Source: an uncultured Collinsella sp.
GTDB taxonomy: Bacteria > Actinomycetota > Coriobacteriia > Coriobacteriales > Coriobacteriaceae
Direction of reading: 5' to 3'
Length of the DNA: 64,000 bases
Assembly: GCA_900541645.1 (NCBI GenBank)
Contig: UQKQ01000004.1
Location: 62,001 to 126,000 of the forward strand
Shown in pieces: positions 1-6,681 of the stretch; within the stretch, counting starts at the first letter, position 1; every line of letters starts with the position of its first letter. A program made the translations under genes and the position numbers. The notes below the pieces were generated by a model that did no database searches, was not told where the DNA came from, and saw nothing but the letters and a program-made list of their open reading frames with translations.

Positions 1-79
1 GACAGTCGGCGCCGACGTGACGGCGGACGCCTACATCGAGGACATCAAGTACTGCCCGTTCTGTGGAGAGGAGCTTTAA
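1..79 (+). CDS. C-terminal end of a phage zinc-ribbon protein (partial)
   Basis: Only the last 25 codons lie in the window, read from base 2 to a TAA at 77-79. The tail ends in YCPFCGEEL, one half of a CxxC zinc ribbon common at the C-terminus of small phage proteins. The next gene starts with GTG directly after the stop, so it belongs to the same tightly packed phage operon. The function cannot be told from this fragment. Confidence 0.6.
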   Translation, partial: TVGADVTADAYIEDIKYCPFCGEEL

Positions 80-301
80 GTGAACGAGAGCTATAAGGAT
101 TTGAAGACATATCTGCTCAACGAGATCGCCGAGGACGCGCGCGGCGTGCTGAATGCAATCGAGGGCAAGGAGACGGACAAGGTCGATGACGAGGAGGTTC
201 TCTGCTTCTGCCATAGTCTCGCAGTCTCGATGACTACGCTGGAGACCGTCGCAATGGTCGGCAGGCTCGTGCCTGGGTTTTTGGAGGATGAGAGAGCATG
301 A
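80..301 (+). CDS. Small hypothetical phage protein
   Basis: A 73-residue acidic, mostly helical-looking protein starting with GTG immediately after the upstream stop codon. Its TGA overlaps the ATG of the following gene (ATGA), a sign of translational coupling. It has Cys-Phe-Cys-His in the middle (around residues 43-46) but no full zinc site. No family is recognised. Its place among tiny overlapping genes suggests an accessory phage protein of the early-to-late junction. Confidence 0.6.
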   Translation: MNESYKDLKTYLLNEIAEDARGVLNAIEGKETDKVDDEEVLCFCHSLAVSMTTLETVAMVGRLVPGFLEDERA

Positions 302-513
302 CCTTTAACGATGCCGAGTTCAAGGCGTGCCCCAAGTGCGGGGTCGAGCCCAAGGTGGAGGACGTGCGCGAGCGCTCGCTGGACCGTCCCAATGTGATGA
401 GCGTGACGTGCCCCTCCTGCGGGATGTCCAACAGTATCGCGTGGGGGAGCTTGATGGCGACGCCGCGAAAAGAGGCTGTCGCCATGCTCGCGGACAGCTG
501 GAACAGCCGGTGA
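298..513 (+). CDS. Lar-family-like zinc-ribbon protein (restriction alleviation type)
   Basis: This 71-residue protein has two CxxC pairs (CPKCG near residue 11 and CPSCG near residue 39) and ends in A-x-x-x-L-A-D-S-W-N-S-R. That layout, with a terminal Trp-Asn-x-Arg, is typical of small Lar-like phage proteins. In the family, Lar is known to modulate host type I restriction, and many relatives are uncharacterised zinc ribbons. It overlaps both neighbours by 4 bases. The family call is reasonable; the anti-restriction role is inference. Confidence 0.6.
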   Translation: MTFNDAEFKACPKCGVEPKVEDVRERSLDRPNVMSVTCPSCGMSNSIAWGSLMATPRKEAVAMLADSWNSR

Positions 514-722
514 TCCGCTCGGCGGCCGAGCCGTTCCGCGCAACCGCCTGGCGCGCGGTGCCCGATCTGGTGTCGGGTACCGCGCGCCGGGCGCTCGTTC
601 ACGGCCGGGCAGACGCGCCGAGCGTGTCGGCGAGGGAGATCAGGGATTCGGAACGAAGGGCGCGTGCGCTGGAACGCGCCCGGGCCCGCGCACTCAAGAG
701 GTCGAGGAAGGCTAAGCGATGA
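510..722 (+). CDS. Small basic hypothetical phage protein
   Basis: GTG start overlapping the upstream TGA (GTGA); 70 residues. The C-terminal half is very rich in Arg and Ala (RRARALERARARALKRSRK), which suggests a nucleic-acid-binding helix. The reading frame is open further upstream, but the overlapping start is chosen because all genes here are chained by 4-base overlaps. No family is recognised. Confidence 0.5.
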   Translation: MIRSAAEPFRATAWRAVPDLVSGTARRALVHGRADAPSVSAREIRDSERRARALERARARALKRSRKAKR

Positions 723-823
723 GGTTGTTTGAGAAGCTGTGGCGGATGCTCGCCGAGAACCGCCGCGTGCGCAAGAGCATCGAGGCGCGTCGCGCCCGCA
801 GGCTCAGGAGGTCGATGAGATGA
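719..823 (+). CDS. Very small Arg-rich phage ORF
   Basis: A 34-codon ORF (MRLFEKLWRMLAENRRVRK...) with ATG overlapping the previous TGA and TGA overlapping the next ATG. Nothing is known of its role. It is supported only by exact coupling to both neighbours and an amphipathic basic helix-like sequence. Confidence 0.4.
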   Translation: MRLFEKLWRMLAENRRVRKSIEARRARRLRRSMR

Positions 824-1068
824 CCGTTATGTGGGATGTGCAGGAGAGGACGTGCGCGGTCTGCGGGAGGGTCTTCATCCCGCAGGCGCCGAAGGCCAAG
901 TACTGCTCGGAGGACTGTCGGCGAAAGCACGATCAGGACCGTGCGAGGGAAGCGAGGCGCAAGGGTTCCAAGCCCAAGCGCGACAGGGTCGACCGCTACC
1001 TGGCGCCCACGGGCCCGGCGCACGACGAGATTATGGCCATGCGCCGCGAAGTCGCTATGAGATATTGA
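820..1068 (+). CDS. Zinc-finger-like phage protein
   Basis: 82 residues. The N-terminal part has CAVCGRVF followed by YCSEDCRRK, a C-x2-C...C-x3-C zinc-binding pattern typical of small phage zinc fingers, followed by a charged helix. The ATG at 820 overlaps the upstream stop, so I prefer it to earlier in-frame starts. It is the last gene of the overlapping left-edge cluster and is followed by a hairpin. A DNA- or RNA-binding role is inference. Confidence 0.55.
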   Translation: MTVMWDVQERTCAVCGRVFIPQAPKAKYCSEDCRRKHDQDRAREARRKGSKPKRDRVDRYLAPTGPAHDEIMAMRREVAMRY

Positions 1069-1094
1069 GTTTCCGCAGGTAGATATATAATTAA

Positions 1095-1122
1095 GGCCGC
1101 TGGCGTTGGAGCGCCGGCGGCC
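1095..1122 (+). terminator. GC-rich hairpin, possible terminator
   Basis: Arms GGCCGCTGGCG and CGCCGGCGGCC pair with one mismatch around a short loop, followed by only three T. It separates the left cluster from the ArpU-like gene. The short T tract makes termination uncertain. Confidence 0.4.
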
Positions 1123-1187
1123 TTTGGCAAAGACGCCTCCCGGCATCCTCTATGTGGCGTAGAGCATGGTACCACGCGGGAGGTCAC

Positions 1188-1640
1188 ATGGATGCACGTG
1201 AATATTTGGAGACTGTACGGGCCGCCCAGCGCGGCATCGACCGCAGGCTGGCGGTCATCCAGTCGATGCAGGCGCGCGAGCAGGTGCGCGCCCAGCGCTA
1301 CGACGCCGTGGGCAAGGGCGCGCACGGCGCAGACTTCATGAGGTCCACCGACGACCGCATAGACTACGAGCGCCGCAGCGGCGCCGAGCTGTCCGAGCTG
1401 CGGCATGAGGTGGAGCGGGGCCGTGAGCTCTGCGCGGGCGTGCGCTCGGCCAACCCCGGCAAGCGCTGGGGCGACGTGCTGGAGCTGCGCTACTGCGAGG
1501 ACCGCACACTGCAGGAGATCGCGGGGACGCTGGGCGTGTCGGTGAGGTCCATACAGGCGGACCTGTCTGCGGCTCTTGACTGGGTGAACCTAACCGGCCT
1601 CGCCCGTGCGCGACAAGGGCGAGGAGCTGCCGAGATATAG
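1188..1640 (+). CDS. ArpU/sigma-70 region 4-like phage regulator
   Basis: 150 residues from the ATG at 1188, which follows GGGAGG; an in-frame ATG at 1152 lacks a good ribosome site. The C-terminal 50 residues (RYCEDRTLQEIAGTLGVSVR and on) form a sigma-70 region 4-type helix-turn-helix as seen in ArpU/DUF1492-type phage late regulators. The N-terminal half is a charged helical region. It sits just before the packaging and structural genes, the usual place for a late-gene activator. The role is inferred from family and position. Confidence 0.7.
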   Translation: MDAREYLETVRAAQRGIDRRLAVIQSMQAREQVRAQRYDAVGKGAHGADFMRSTDDRIDYERRSGAELSELRHEVERGRELCAGVRSANPGKRWGDVLELRYCEDRTLQEIAGTLGVSVRSIQADLSAALDWVNLTGLARARQGRGAAEI

Positions 1641-1712
1641 CTTAATGATAGCTAAGATTTATATAGTAATAACTATTAGTATATGCTAATATATAGTTGT
1701 CAATAGAAAGAA
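1641..1712 (+). promoter_or_regulatory. AT-rich promoter/operator region of hicAB
   Basis: This stretch is far richer in A and T than its surroundings and contains several overlapping short palindrome-like words (TAGTAATAACTA, TAGTATATGCTA). It directly precedes the hicA ribosome site. HicAB modules usually autoregulate through such sites; no exact promoter boxes are assigned. Confidence 0.45.
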
Positions 1713-1718
1713 GGTGAC

Positions 1719-1889
1719 ATGCAGAGACGCGAACTGGTCCGCATCCTCGAGGAAGCTGGCTTTATCTCCAAGGGCGGCACCAACCACGAGAAGTTCGTCA
1801 AGGACGACAAGCTCGTGCTGGTGAAGCGCCACAGGGAGATCGAGGGCCAGATAGCCAAGAGGATTCTGAGACAGGCGGGGCTTCGTTAG
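1719..1889 (+). CDS. hicA: HicA-like mRNA interferase toxin
   Basis: A 56-residue protein starting at ATG 1719 behind GAAAGAAGG. It has the HicA layout: an N-terminal RELVRILEEAGF helix, a glycine-rich turn with Thr-Asn-His (His23), strand VKDDKLVLVKRH, and a C-terminal helix IAKRILRQAGL. HicA folds like a double-stranded RNA-binding domain and cleaves mRNA using the conserved His. The hicB gene follows after 51 bases. The order toxin-antitoxin, the own promoter and the flanking terminator mark it as a self-contained module in the prophage. Confidence 0.8.
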   Translation: MQRRELVRILEEAGFISKGGTNHEKFVKDDKLVLVKRHREIEGQIAKRILRQAGLR

Positions 1890-1908
1890 CCCCGCCCCTT
1901 TGGGGCTA
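1887..1908 (+). terminator. Hairpin between hicA and hicB
   Basis: TAGCCCC (including the hicA stop) pairs with GGGGCTA across a pyrimidine-rich loop. There is no T tract, so it more likely tunes the toxin/antitoxin ratio or mRNA stability than acts as a full terminator. Confidence 0.4.
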
Positions 1909-1940
1909 CGTCTTGCATCACCCACGTAAAGGAGACTTAA

Positions 1941-2393
1941 ATGGTTTACGTATGGGAATTCGAATTCTTTGATTCTGGCGGCATGGTCGATGCCGTGCCG
2001 TGCGGTTCGCTCGGCGGTGGCGGCACGTTCGGGTCCGACTTGAACGATGCCGTCGCCAGTGCGGCGGACTTTCTCGCCTGCATGGTCGACGACCACCTCA
2101 TGGGCGGGGTCGACCTTCCCGCGCCCGACTTCGGCCATGAGCCGCAGAACGGGGGCAAGATTATCGCCGTCGCAGTCAGCCGCGAGCTTGGTGACATTCC
2201 CGCCATCACCGCAGCCGATGCCGCCCGTATGCTCGGCGTCAGCTCTGCGAGGGTGTCGCAGCTGATAGGCGCGGGGTTGCTCGAATCGTGGAGGGACGGC
2301 ACCAAGCGCATGGTGTCCAAGGCCTCCGTCGAGGCCAGACTCGCCGATTCACCCAAGGCCGGGCGCCCGAAAGAGGCTCCCGTCGCCGTATAA
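1941..2393 (+). CDS. hicB: HicB-like antitoxin with helix-turn-helix tail
   Basis: 150 residues behind AAAGGAG. Residues 1 to about 80 match the partial RNase H-like HicB fold that holds HicA (aromatic strand VYVWEFEF, then a GTFGSDLNDAVASAADFL helix). Residues about 90-125 (ITAADAARMLGVSSARVSQL) are a helix-turn-helix that would bind the module's own promoter. A short Pro/Lys-rich tail follows. It neutralises HicA and represses the operon by family knowledge. A strong terminator follows. Confidence 0.8.
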   Translation: MVYVWEFEFFDSGGMVDAVPCGSLGGGGTFGSDLNDAVASAADFLACMVDDHLMGGVDLPAPDFGHEPQNGGKIIAVAVSRELGDIPAITAADAARMLGVSSARVSQLIGAGLLESWRDGTKRMVSKASVEARLADSPKAGRPKEAPVAV

Positions 2394-2421
2394 TACAGGT
2401 GCTGGTTCGCGTCAGCATGTC

Positions 2422-2456
2422 GGCCCCGATCGCCATGTGCGGTCGGGGCCTTTCTT
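2422..2456 (+). terminator. Rho-independent terminator after hicB
   Basis: GGCCCCGATCGC pairs with GCGGTCGGGGCC (one wobble) and is followed by TTTCTT. It closes the hicAB module. Confidence 0.75.
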
Positions 2457-2460
2457 CTGG

Positions 2461-2590
2461 TTCGCTATTGCGTGTCATTGCGCGTGATTGCCAACTATTT
2501 CATGTGATTGCCAGCTATTGCGCGTGTTTGCCAACAATTGCGCGTGATTGCATATGATTGCGCGTGATTGCGCGTGATTGCGTGCCGTTG
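2461..2590. repeat. Array of thirteen 10-bp degenerate tandem repeats
   Basis: Thirteen consecutive 10-bp units run in exact register; twelve end in TTG, and the commonest unit is CGCGTGATTG (four exact copies). The other units vary mainly at positions 2-7. The period equals one helical turn. It lies in a 358-base gene-free stretch between hicB and the first packaging-region genes. It could be a terminase recognition (pac) site, a replication origin or a regulator-binding array. The function is inference. Confidence 0.8.
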
Positions 2591-2680
2591 CACGTTGTGA
2601 TTGAGATATAACTAGGGTGTCGATTCGCAGCGCCGCCCGCGCGGCTTGCGGGTCGGATGTGCGTGGAAGCACAGATGAGT

Positions 2681-2720
2681 GGCCGGGGTTCCCTTCAGCA
2701 GTTCAGGGATCCCGGCCTTT
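2681..2720 (+). terminator. Hairpin upstream of the packaging genes
   Basis: GGCCGGGGTTCCCT pairs with AGGGATCCCGGCC with one bulge, followed by TTT. It may end transcription reading through the repeat array or be part of a packaging signal. Confidence 0.5.
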
Positions 2721-2751
2721 CCATTAAGCAACAACCTAATGAGGTGGGTCC

Positions 2752-2952
2752 GTGGTCACACGCGAGACTATCGTCCGCGCCGCAAGCCGGTACGACACCG
2801 TCGTGGCGTGGGCATTCCGGCGCGCGCTGGGCATCGCCCGATGCGCGGTCAGGCGCAAGGGCGCCTGCGCCGGCAAGTCCGTCGAGCGCCTGCGCTACGC
2901 GGGGCTCGAGGAATGCATGGCCAACCGGGGCCGCTCTCCCGTGGAGCGCTAG
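2752..2952 (+). CDS. Small basic phage protein before the HNH gene
   Basis: 66 residues from GTG 2752 behind AATGAGGTGG. It is Arg-rich with two Cys and helical; no family is recognised. It ends 2 bases before the HNH gene start, so the two are co-transcribed and probably coupled. In similar phages a small protein of unknown role often precedes the HNH endonuclease. Confidence 0.5.
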   Translation: MVTRETIVRAASRYDTVVAWAFRRALGIARCAVRRKGACAGKSVERLRYAGLEECMANRGRSPVER

Positions 2953-2954
2953 CC

Positions 2955-3269
2955 GTGGCCACCAAGACACGCTACGCCAACGGCCACGCCCGCCGGCAGG
3001 TGCGCGCCTGGCTCAGGGCGCAGGGCCTGCCGTGCCACATCTGCGGCGGGGCCATCGACTACACGCTGCCCGCCGGCCATCCCATGAGCTTCGAGGTGGA
3101 CGAGATCGTGCCCGTTTCCAAGGGCGGCTCGCCCGTCGACCGCGCGAACGTCGCGCCGGCCCACAGGATCTGCAACGAGCGGCGCGGCAACAAGAGCCTC
3201 GCGTCTTTGAGCAAGCGGATATCGCCCCGCCCCCGCGACGTGGGCTGCTCGACCTCGCTGCCGTGGTGA
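2955..3269 (+). CDS. HNH endonuclease (packaging-associated)
   Basis: 104 residues from GTG 2955. It has the paired zinc Cys (CHICGG), then FEVDEIVPVSKGG, Asn in RANVAPAHRICN and a final CNERRGNKS, the beta-beta-alpha metal HNH layout. The position normally taken by the first His (DHIVP) is Glu here (DEIVP). Small HNH proteins next to terminase genes are needed for cohesive-end cleavage in several phages. It sits two genes ahead of terS/terL, which fits that role. Confidence 0.75.
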   Translation: MATKTRYANGHARRQVRAWLRAQGLPCHICGGAIDYTLPAGHPMSFEVDEIVPVSKGGSPVDRANVAPAHRICNERRGNKSLASLSKRISPRPRDVGCSTSLPW

Positions 3270-3378
3270 GCCGACCCTGGGGGATGGCCCCCTCCCCGGG
3301 GGCCGAAGGCTCGCCCCGCGGCATTGCGCCTTTTTTGCGCAGGCCCTAAATCCGAGTCCATACCGGGAGGTGCATGGA

Positions 3379-3828
3379 ATGTCCGCAAAGTCCACGAAGC
3401 CGAGGGGCAAGCCATGGACCGCAGGCGAGCGTGAGTTCGTCAAGAACGCGTACCCGGCGCTCGGACCTGCGGCTATCGCGAAGAAACTCAAGAGGTCACG
3501 CTCGGGCGTGTGCGCGCTCATCAAGAGGATGAAGGAGAGCGGCGAGATCGCAACCGGCGAGTCCACGGGGGAGTCCGTGGGCTCTGGCATCTCGGCGCCC
3601 CCGGCCGACGGCCCGGACGGCCGCCAGGACACGCTCGGCAGGCTCCGGTGGGTGCGGCAGATCATCGAGCGGCAGCTCTACGACGCCGAGCCCAGCCAGG
3701 CGGCCAGGCTCGCCAAGGAGTACCGCGAGACGCTCGACCAGATTGAACGAATAGAGGGGGCCGGTGAGGACGGTGGCGACGATGTCATCATCAACGCCGT
3801 CTCGATCCTGCGCGACGTCCTCGGCTAA
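3379..3828 (+). CDS. Terminase small subunit
   Basis: 149 residues from ATG 3379, eight bases after GGGAGG. The N-terminal part (WTAGEREFVKNAYPALGPAA with a following SRSGVCALIKR helix) is a Myb-like helix-turn-helix that would bind the packaging site. The middle is a Gly/Ser/Pro linker, and the C-terminal helix RLAKEYRETLDQIERIE is typical of oligomerising TerS domains. It overlaps the large-subunit gene start. The assignment rests on position plus this architecture. Confidence 0.75.
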   Translation: MSAKSTKPRGKPWTAGEREFVKNAYPALGPAAIAKKLKRSRSGVCALIKRMKESGEIATGESTGESVGSGISAPPADGPDGRQDTLGRLRWVRQIIERQLYDAEPSQAARLAKEYRETLDQIERIEGAGEDGGDDVIINAVSILRDVLG

Positions 3829-5266
3829 ACCGAGGCTGCGCCTCGTCCAGCCCTACGAGAGGTCCCTCGGCCCGCTCGCGGTCGAGCTCGCCCCGACGAT
3901 GGGCTACGACCTCGTGCCGTGGCAGGAGCAGCTCGCCCACGACATCGGCGCTGTGGACGCGAGCGGCAAATGGGTCCATCCCCGCGTCGGCATTTCCATC
4001 CCGCGCCAGCAGGGCAAGTCCGTCGACCTCATCGTGTGGGTCGCGGTCATGGCGGCGCTGGCCGGCTACAAGGTGCTGTGGACCGAGCACAACTACTCCA
4101 CGACCATGGAGATGGTCGACCGCTTCCGCAAGATCTTCGGGCGCCGCCCCGGCGACACGTCCGAGGGAATACCGCGCTGGCGCAAGCTCCTGGTCGAGAT
4201 CTGCTCGCAGACCGGCCAGGAGTGGATGCGGTTCAGCTCCGGCGGCGTCATCCAGTTCTCGACGAGGACCAAGTCCTCGCGCCTGGGTTTCTCGTTTGAC
4301 ATCGTCATCTACGACGAGGCCCAGGAGCTCACGGGCATCCACACCCAGGTCATCAACCCGACCACGACGTCTGGCGCGAAGCACAACCTGATGCTCGTCT
4401 ACGCCGGCACGCCGACCCGCGCCGGCAATCCCGCCGAGGTGTTCAAGAACCTCCGGCAGCAGGCGTGGGAGGGCGGCGAGAAGGCGTCCGACCTGCTGTG
4501 GCTGGAGTACGGCGTCGAGGAGGTCGGCGACATCTGGGATGAGAGCCGCTGGCCGGAGGTCATGCCCTCACTCGGGTACCACGCCGACATCCGCGCCATC
4601 CGCACCGGAATGAAGGACATGGACGAGCTGGGCGCCGCCCAGGAATACCTGGGCTACTGGCTGCCCCCGCAGACGCAGGTGGAACCGCCGGTCATCGGCG
4701 CCGCCGCATGGGGCGAGTGCCTCGTGGGGAGCGGCCCCGAGCTGACCGACGGCTGCAGGGTCTGCGCCGGCGTGAGGTTCAGCGCCGACGGCTCGACCGT
4801 CGCCGTTGCGTGCGCCGTGCGGCCTCCCGGATCCGCGACCGTGCACGTGGAGCTCCCCTTCTGCGAGGACCCGGAGCCCAGCACGGACTGGCTGGCCTAC
4901 TGGATCGCCGCGAGGGCGGGCAGGTACGCCTGCGTCGCCATCGACGGCAAGGCCGGCGCCGGCGCCCTGTGCGACAGGCTCGCGGGCATGGGCATGCCCA
5001 AGGACTACATCCTGCGCCCGAGCACCGACCAGGCCGTGACCGCCGCGAGCCTCATCTCGTCCGGCGCGAAGGCGGGCTCGGTCACGCACATCGCGTGCCC
5101 GGCGCTCGACTTGTCGGCCGAGACCTCCCCCAAGCGCAAGATCGGCTCCGGAGGCGGCTGGGGCTTCGGCGGGGACAACGCCGCACCCATCGAGGCCGCG
5201 GGGCTGGCGCTGCTAGCGCTCAGCACATCGAAGAGAAAACCCGGAATGAAGGCGAGGGTCACTTGA
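3782..5266 (+). CDS. Terminase large subunit
   Basis: 494 residues with ATG 3782 (a GTG at 3764 is an alternative). The ATPase has Walker A IPRQQGKS (residues about 73-80), Walker B IVIYDEAQE (Asp178-Glu179) and coupling motif AGTPT near residue 212. The C-terminal RNase H-like nuclease shows acidic strands (VRFSADGSTVAVA, CVAIDGKAGAG, GGDNAAPIEAA). It pumps DNA into the prohead and cuts it. The start overlaps terS out of frame and the stop overlaps the portal TTG start. Confidence 0.9.
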   Translation: MSSSTPSRSCATSSAKPRLRLVQPYERSLGPLAVELAPTMGYDLVPWQEQLAHDIGAVDASGKWVHPRVGISIPRQQGKSVDLIVWVAVMAALAGYKVLWTEHNYSTTMEMVDRFRKIFGRRPGDTSEGIPRWRKLLVEICSQTGQEWMRFSSGGVIQFSTRTKSSRLGFSFDIVIYDEAQELTGIHTQVINPTTTSGAKHNLMLVYAGTPTRAGNPAEVFKNLRQQAWEGGEKASDLLWLEYGVEEVGDIWDESRWPEVMPSLGYHADIRAIRTGMKDMDELGAAQEYLGYWLPPQTQVEPPVIGAAAWGECLVGSGPELTDGCRVCAGVRFSADGSTVAVACAVRPPGSATVHVELPFCEDPEPSTDWLAYWIAARAGRYACVAIDGKAGAGALCDRLAGMGMPKDYILRPSTDQAVTAASLISSGAKAGSVTHIACPALDLSAETSPKRKIGSGGGWGFGGDNAAPIEAAGLALLALSTSKRKPGMKARVT

Positions 5267-6681
5267 TCTCGATACCTTACGCCGTGGCGTCCGCCGACGG
5301 CCTGCTCGAGGAGGACCGCGAGACGGTGCGCCGCCTGCTGAACAGCTGGCAGACGCACTACAGGGGCAACCTCCTGCGCTCGGACTACTACGAGGCGCGC
5401 AACATGCTCAAGGACCTCGGCATCGCCGTTCCCGACTCGCTGCGCGACCTGGAGGTCGCGTGCGGCTGGGGCTACAAGTGCGTGGAGGTCATGCGCGACC
5501 ACATCGCCTTCGACGGGTTCACATGCCCCGACGATGCGGACTTCGACGGCCTGCTCACCTCCGTGGCCAAGCGCAACAAGATGGCCACGCGCGTCGGCAA
5601 GGCGGTCAACTCCGCGCTCAAGTACTGTTTCTCCATGCTCGTGGTGACGGCGGACGAGGACGGGCACGCCCGCATCTCGGCGTACCCGCCGACGCTGTGC
5701 ACGGGCATCTGGGACGACGTCCACGAGTGCCTCTCCGCCGGCATGTTCGTCGTCTCCTTCGCCAAGGACCGCGGGCGGCCCACGAACCGCCCGGACTGGG
5801 TCAACGTGATGCTGCCCGACCGCATGGTGCGCATCCGCGAGGTGCGCCGCAACGAGTGGTCGGCGGAGTACGTGGAGCACGGCCTGGGCGCCGTGCCCAT
5901 GTTCGTCATGCCCCACAACCCCGACGACGACCGACCGTTCGGCGTCTCCAGGATCAACTCCGAGGTGCGCTGGCTCATCGACTGCGCCCTGCGCGCCAAC
6001 GTCAACGAGGAGATCGCCGCCGCGTTCGCCGCGTCCACGCAGAAGTACCTGCTGGGCACCGACGGAGACGCGTTCGCCGACAAGACCAAATGGAGCGCCT
6101 TCATCGGCTCCATCTTCGAGGTCACCAAGACCGAGGACGGCACGATCCCGCAGTTCGGCCAGCTCACGCAGCCGAGCATGCAGCCCATGACAGAGCACTT
6201 CGGCAACCTGTGCAAGCGCATGAGCGCCGCGACCGGCATCCACGTGGGACAGTTCGGCATCATGAGCGACAACCCCAGCTCCGCCGAGGCGATCTACGCC
6301 GAGAACGAGCCGCTCATCCTCAAGTGCAAGAGCTTCATCCGCGAGGCCAAGGCGGCGCTGGCGAATGCCGCGACCGCCGCGATCGCGACGGAACTCGGGT
6401 GCTCCTACGAGGAGGCCGAGGGCGTCTGCGGCGTGTCCGTCCACTTTTTGAACCCAGCCATGCCGACGCTGGCCCAGCAGACCGACAGCTCCATCAAGCT
6501 CGCTTCGGTGGTCGAGGGTTTCGCCGGCACGCCGACCTTCTGGCGGCTCAACGGTCTCGATGACGACGAGGTGCGTAACGTCTCGTCCGAGATCAGACGC
6601 AACGTGACGCGCTCGGCGGCGCTCGACCTGATGACGGGCGTCACCCAGGCGGCGGAGCCCGCGCCGCCCGCCGATGATTAG
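5263..6681 (+). CDS. Portal protein
   Basis: 472 residues starting at TTG 5263, which overlaps the terL TGA. The open frame extends further upstream but only inside terL. It resembles SPP1 gp6-type portals: helical N-terminus, then an alternating beta/alpha body with YPPTLCTGIWDD and FVMPHNPDDDRPFGVSRI, and a long C-terminal helix region with NPSSAEAIYAENEPL. The portal is the dodecameric DNA channel at one capsid vertex. It overlaps the following minor head gene by 8 bases. Confidence 0.88.
   Translation: MISIPYAVASADGLLEEDRETVRRLLNSWQTHYRGNLLRSDYYEARNMLKDLGIAVPDSLRDLEVACGWGYKCVEVMRDHIAFDGFTCPDDADFDGLLTSVAKRNKMATRVGKAVNSALKYCFSMLVVTADEDGHARISAYPPTLCTGIWDDVHECLSAGMFVVSFAKDRGRPTNRPDWVNVMLPDRMVRIREVRRNEWSAEYVEHGLGAVPMFVMPHNPDDDRPFGVSRINSEVRWLIDCALRANVNEEIAAAFAASTQKYLLGTDGDAFADKTKWSAFIGSIFEVTKTEDGTIPQFGQLTQPSMQPMTEHFGNLCKRMSAATGIHVGQFGIMSDNPSSAEAIYAENEPLILKCKSFIREAKAALANAATAAIATELGCSYEEAEGVCGVSVHFLNPAMPTLAQQTDSSIKLASVVEGFAGTPTFWRLNGLDDDEVRNVSSEIRRNVTRSAALDLMTGVTQAAEPAPPADD

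Noticed and set aside
2461..2590. CRISPR array
   Set aside because: Units are 10 bp without spacers, and no cas genes are near.
2475..2672. Reverse ORF encoding a periodic peptide
   Set aside because: The period comes from the 10-bp repeat array read in three frames; no start signal.
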